Below, in pieces: positions 62,060 through 64,000 of a stretch of 64,000 nucleotides of DNA; the first letter of the stretch is position 1, and every line of letters begins with the position of its first letter. Source of the DNA: CAZQBY01 sp964592405 [NCBI: uncultured archaeon] (GTDB lineage Archaea > Altiarchaeota > Altiarchaeia > JAFGQM01); contig CAZQBY010000001.1 of the NCBI GenBank assembly GCA_964592405.1, positions 78,737 through 142,736 on the forward strand, read 5' to 3'. The position numbers were made by a program, and so were the translations under genes. Under the pieces are notes generated by a model. It was not told the origin of the DNA. It saw only the letters and a list, made by a program, of their open reading frames with translations, and did no database searches.

Positions 62060-63316
62060 GGCAAGACGATAGTCATAGTCGGCGGTCAGTGGGGTGATGA
62101 AGGCAAGGGCAAGATAGTGGATTTCCTGGCGGAAAAGGCAGATGTAATCGCAAGGGCCACTGGCGGCAACAACGCGGGCCACACGGTCGTGGTCGGCGAC
62201 AAGACCTTCAAGTTCCATTTGCTTCCATCCGGCACCATTCACCCCGGAAAACTCAACATATGCGGCAACGGCATGGTCATCTACCCGCCGCAGATAATCA
62301 GGGAGATAAACACCCTGGAAGAGAAGGGTTTCCACCTCACTGACAAGAACCTGCTCATCAGCTCAGCCGCCCACATCATAACGGAAGAGCATATAGAGAC
62401 TGACAAGAAGACGGGCAAGAAGGTGGGCACAACCGGGCGGGGAATAGGACCGTGCTACATGGCCAAGATAGGGAGGACCGGTATGCGCATGTCACAGTTC
62501 GTCAGGCAGGATATTCCCGAGGCAAAAAAACTCAGACCATTCGCTGGGGATACCTATTCTGTAATCAACAAGGCAATAGATGAGGGGAAGAATGTTCTGG
62601 TGGAGGGCGCGCAGGGGACTATGTTGGATATAGACCACGGGACATACCCTTATGTCACTTCTTCCAATCCAACTGCAGGAGGCGCATGCACGGGATTGGG
62701 TATCGGACCGACACGCATAGATGAGGTCATAGGTGTCATAAAGGCTTACACCACACGCGTCGGCAGGGGTCCGTTTCCCACAGAGCTCGGAACAGATGAG
62801 CAAACGATGAGTGAAGCTAGGGATACTCCTCTGACAAAAGAGGATATAGAAAAAGCCAACAGGGGGGACGAATATTCGATAGGAAAGGTCCTGCGGAAGC
62901 GTGGTGCGGAATACGGCACCACAACCGGCCGGGCGCGCAGGACCGGCTGGTTTGATGGAGTTGTGGCGCGCTATGCGCGCATCATAAACGGGCTGACTTC
63001 AATAGCCGTCACAAAGCTGGATTGCCTCTCTGACCTTAAGCATATAAAGCTGTGTGTAGCTTATGAGGTGGATGGCAGGATAACAAAAGACTATCCGACC
63101 GACTTGCATATACTGGAAAGGGTGAGACCTGTTTACGAGGAAATGGACGGCTGGGACAGTGATATCTCCGGCATTACGACCTTCAGCGACCTGCCGGCCG
63201 AGGCTAGGGCTTATGTAAAGCGCATAGAAGAGCTTACGGGGGCACCCATATCTATCCTCTCCTCCGGCCCGCAGAGGAGCAGGACCATGATACTGCGGGA
63301 AGACCTGCTATTCTGA
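62060..63316 (+). CDS. purA: Adenylosuccinate synthetase
   Basis: Converts IMP, aspartate and GTP to adenylosuccinate. 418 aa, the bacterial-length form rather than the shorter archaeal one. Seen: IVIVGGQWGDEGKGKIVDFL (GTP loop), GGNNAGHTVV, RGIGPCYMAK, EGAQGTMLDIDHGTYPYVTS, TTTGRARRTGWFDG and TKLDCLSDL. An upstream ATG at 62042 adds six residues; GGGAG ahead of the second ATG favours 62060. Confidence 0.92.
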   Translation, partial: GKTIVIVGGQWGDEGKGKIVDFLAEKADVIARATGGNNAGHTVVVGDKTFKFHLLPSGTIHPGKLNICGNGMVIYPPQIIREINTLEEKGFHLTDKNLLISSAAHIITEEHIETDKKTGKKVGTTGRGIGPCYMAKIGRTGMRMSQFVRQDIPEAKKLRPFAGDTYSVINKAIDEGKNVLVEGAQGTMLDIDHGTYPYVTSSNPTAGGACTGLGIGPTRIDEVIGVIKAYTTRVGRGPFPTELGTDEQTMSEARDTPLTKEDIEKANRGDEYSIGKVLRKRGAEYGTTTGRARRTGWFDGVVARYARIINGLTSIAVTKLDCLSDLKHIKLCVAYEVDGRITKDYPTDLHILERVRPVYEEMDGWDSDISGITTFSDLPAEARAYVKRIEELTGAPISILSSGPQRSRTMILREDLLF

Positions 63317-63369
63317 AACTCCCACAAGAACCTGCAAGCAGAGACCGGGATTATTTGGGAATCAGAGAC

Positions 63370-63876
63370 TTACTCCAGCTCTAATCCCTTCTTGAGTGCC
63401 TTTGTCCTCTCCTCCGGCGTCATCATCTCCAGTATCCTGCCAGTGAGGGCTTGTACGGCTGCGCTCACATCAGCGGCAATGTTCTGCAGCTCACCGTTGG
63501 TTAGTGTAAACTTGTCCGGCCGCGTGATCTCAATAGCCGATGGGCCGTATCTTAGAGACAAATATATAACGGTCTGCGGATCTCTTGCCACGAAATTGCA
63601 CTCTACAAACCCCGAGTAGAGCTTCTCCTTCTCAATAACCGGATGGAACTTGACTTCTCTCACAGCAACTCCATCCTCATTCCGCAGATCCTTTAGAAGT
63701 GTCGCCTTTAGCGCCTCCGCGACGGTTTCCTGATCGCTACCGTGTGACTCTATAAAAAAAGTGGTTTCAATACCACCCTCTTCCAGTGCCTTGTCCGCCA
63801 CCTTGTTGTCCCCCCTCACGACAAGTATACCCTCTGGTCTCTTTTTTCCCTTTCTCTCCCGTTTCTCCTTGGCCAT
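63370..63876 (-). CDS. Hypothetical protein, 168 aa
   Basis: A basic start (MAKEKRERKGKKRPEGILVV) precedes a soluble alpha/beta protein with FFIESHGSDQETVAEALKAT, VIYLSLRYGPSAIEI and a helical C-terminus (MMTPEERTKALKKGLELE). Not recognised. It converges on purA, 53 bases apart, and its promoter lies in the AT-rich end of the window. Confidence 0.6.
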   Translation of the reverse strand: MAKEKRERKGKKRPEGILVVRGDNKVADKALEEGGIETTFFIESHGSDQETVAEALKATLLKDLRNEDGVAVREVKFHPVIEKEKLYSGFVECNFVARDPQTVIYLSLRYGPSAIEITRPDKFTLTNGELQNIAADVSAAVQALTGRILEMMTPEERTKALKKGLELE

Positions 63877-64000
63877 TCCGCTAAATTTTAACCTCCAAGA
63901 ATAAAAACATCCAACTATCTTTATATGTTTTTAAAGACTATTTTATAACAATAACTGGTTGGCTTGAATAGGCCAGCATAAATAGTATCTAGCATAAATA

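Overview
This window is archaeal chromosome. The evidence is MCM, TATA-binding protein, an archaeal RFC small subunit, a RecJ-like GAN nuclease, archaeal-type ApgM, an S-layer protein with Methanococcus-type ends, class III (QxxxEY) pilins and AT-rich TATA promoters that give short or no leaders. A formylmethanofuran:H4MPT formyltransferase (Ftr) homologue, SelD and a B12-dependent ribonucleotide reductase suggest an anaerobic, C1-metabolising euryarchaeal or Altiarchaeota-like lineage. That placement is inference; the window holds no rRNA, and I recognised no tRNA gene.

Layout. 1-2.4 kb: a gene cut by the left edge, a tiny membrane protein, and divergent fructose-bisphosphate aldolase and fructose-1,6-bisphosphatase. 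2.4-4 kb: unknown proteins. 4.1-9.8 kb: an information-processing block with a presenilin-type protease overlapping mcm, then tbp and two small basic proteins, then recJ/GAN. 9.9-12.3 kb: AMP-forming acetyl-CoA synthetase facing a SatP-type acetate transporter. 12.4-15 kb: SpoIIM-like membrane protein, GMP synthase glutaminase, a coiled-coil protein. 15.1-18.5 kb: a large Cys-rich, acidic S-layer gene with a long leader and a strong terminator. 18.6-23.6 kb: membrane-anchored protein, radical SAM protein, coiled-coil protein, YbjQ protein, rfcS and a CARF-wHTH regulator. 23.8-26.1 kb: a coupled redox operon (glutaredoxin, thioredoxin reductase, secreted protein, XRE-CBS regulator). 26.8-29.9 kb: nrdR-nrdJ-cobO behind two NrdR-box palindromes. 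30-33 kb: ftr, HAD hydrolase, M24 peptidase. 33-40 kb: secreted protein, an apparently circularly permuted HAD protein, purC, selD with a PP-loop-like CxxC protein, apgM. 40-42.7 kb: two TrmB-like regulators flanking two tandem 35-36 aa paralogous proteins, then an unannotated, highly structured RNA candidate. 42.8-61.9 kb: a large type IV pilus locus. 62-64 kb: purA and a conserved hypothetical.

The pilus locus reads leftward from ATPase 2 through four pilin-like proteins (one a class III pilin, one with a von Willebrand A domain), a large minor-pilin-like protein with Fn3-like modules, RecA/KaiC-like ATPases, a wHTH coiled-coil protein, ATPase 1 and two T2SSF platform proteins. Between the platform genes sits a stand-alone GyrA C-terminal beta-pinwheel fused to the same wHTH found elsewhere in the locus. 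Two more class III pilins follow on the plus strand.

Metabolically, acetate uptake and activation, FBP aldolase, FBPase and ApgM fit gluconeogenic growth from acetyl-CoA. Ftr points to a methanofuran/H4MPT C1 branch, and SelD to selenium use. The strongest candidates for undescribed biology are the GyrA-pinwheel/wHTH protein in the pilus operon, the structured RNA at 42526-42700, the permuted HAD protein, the paired small proteins at 41 kb, and the selD-linked PP-loop protein. No CRISPR array, insertion sequence or prophage was seen.
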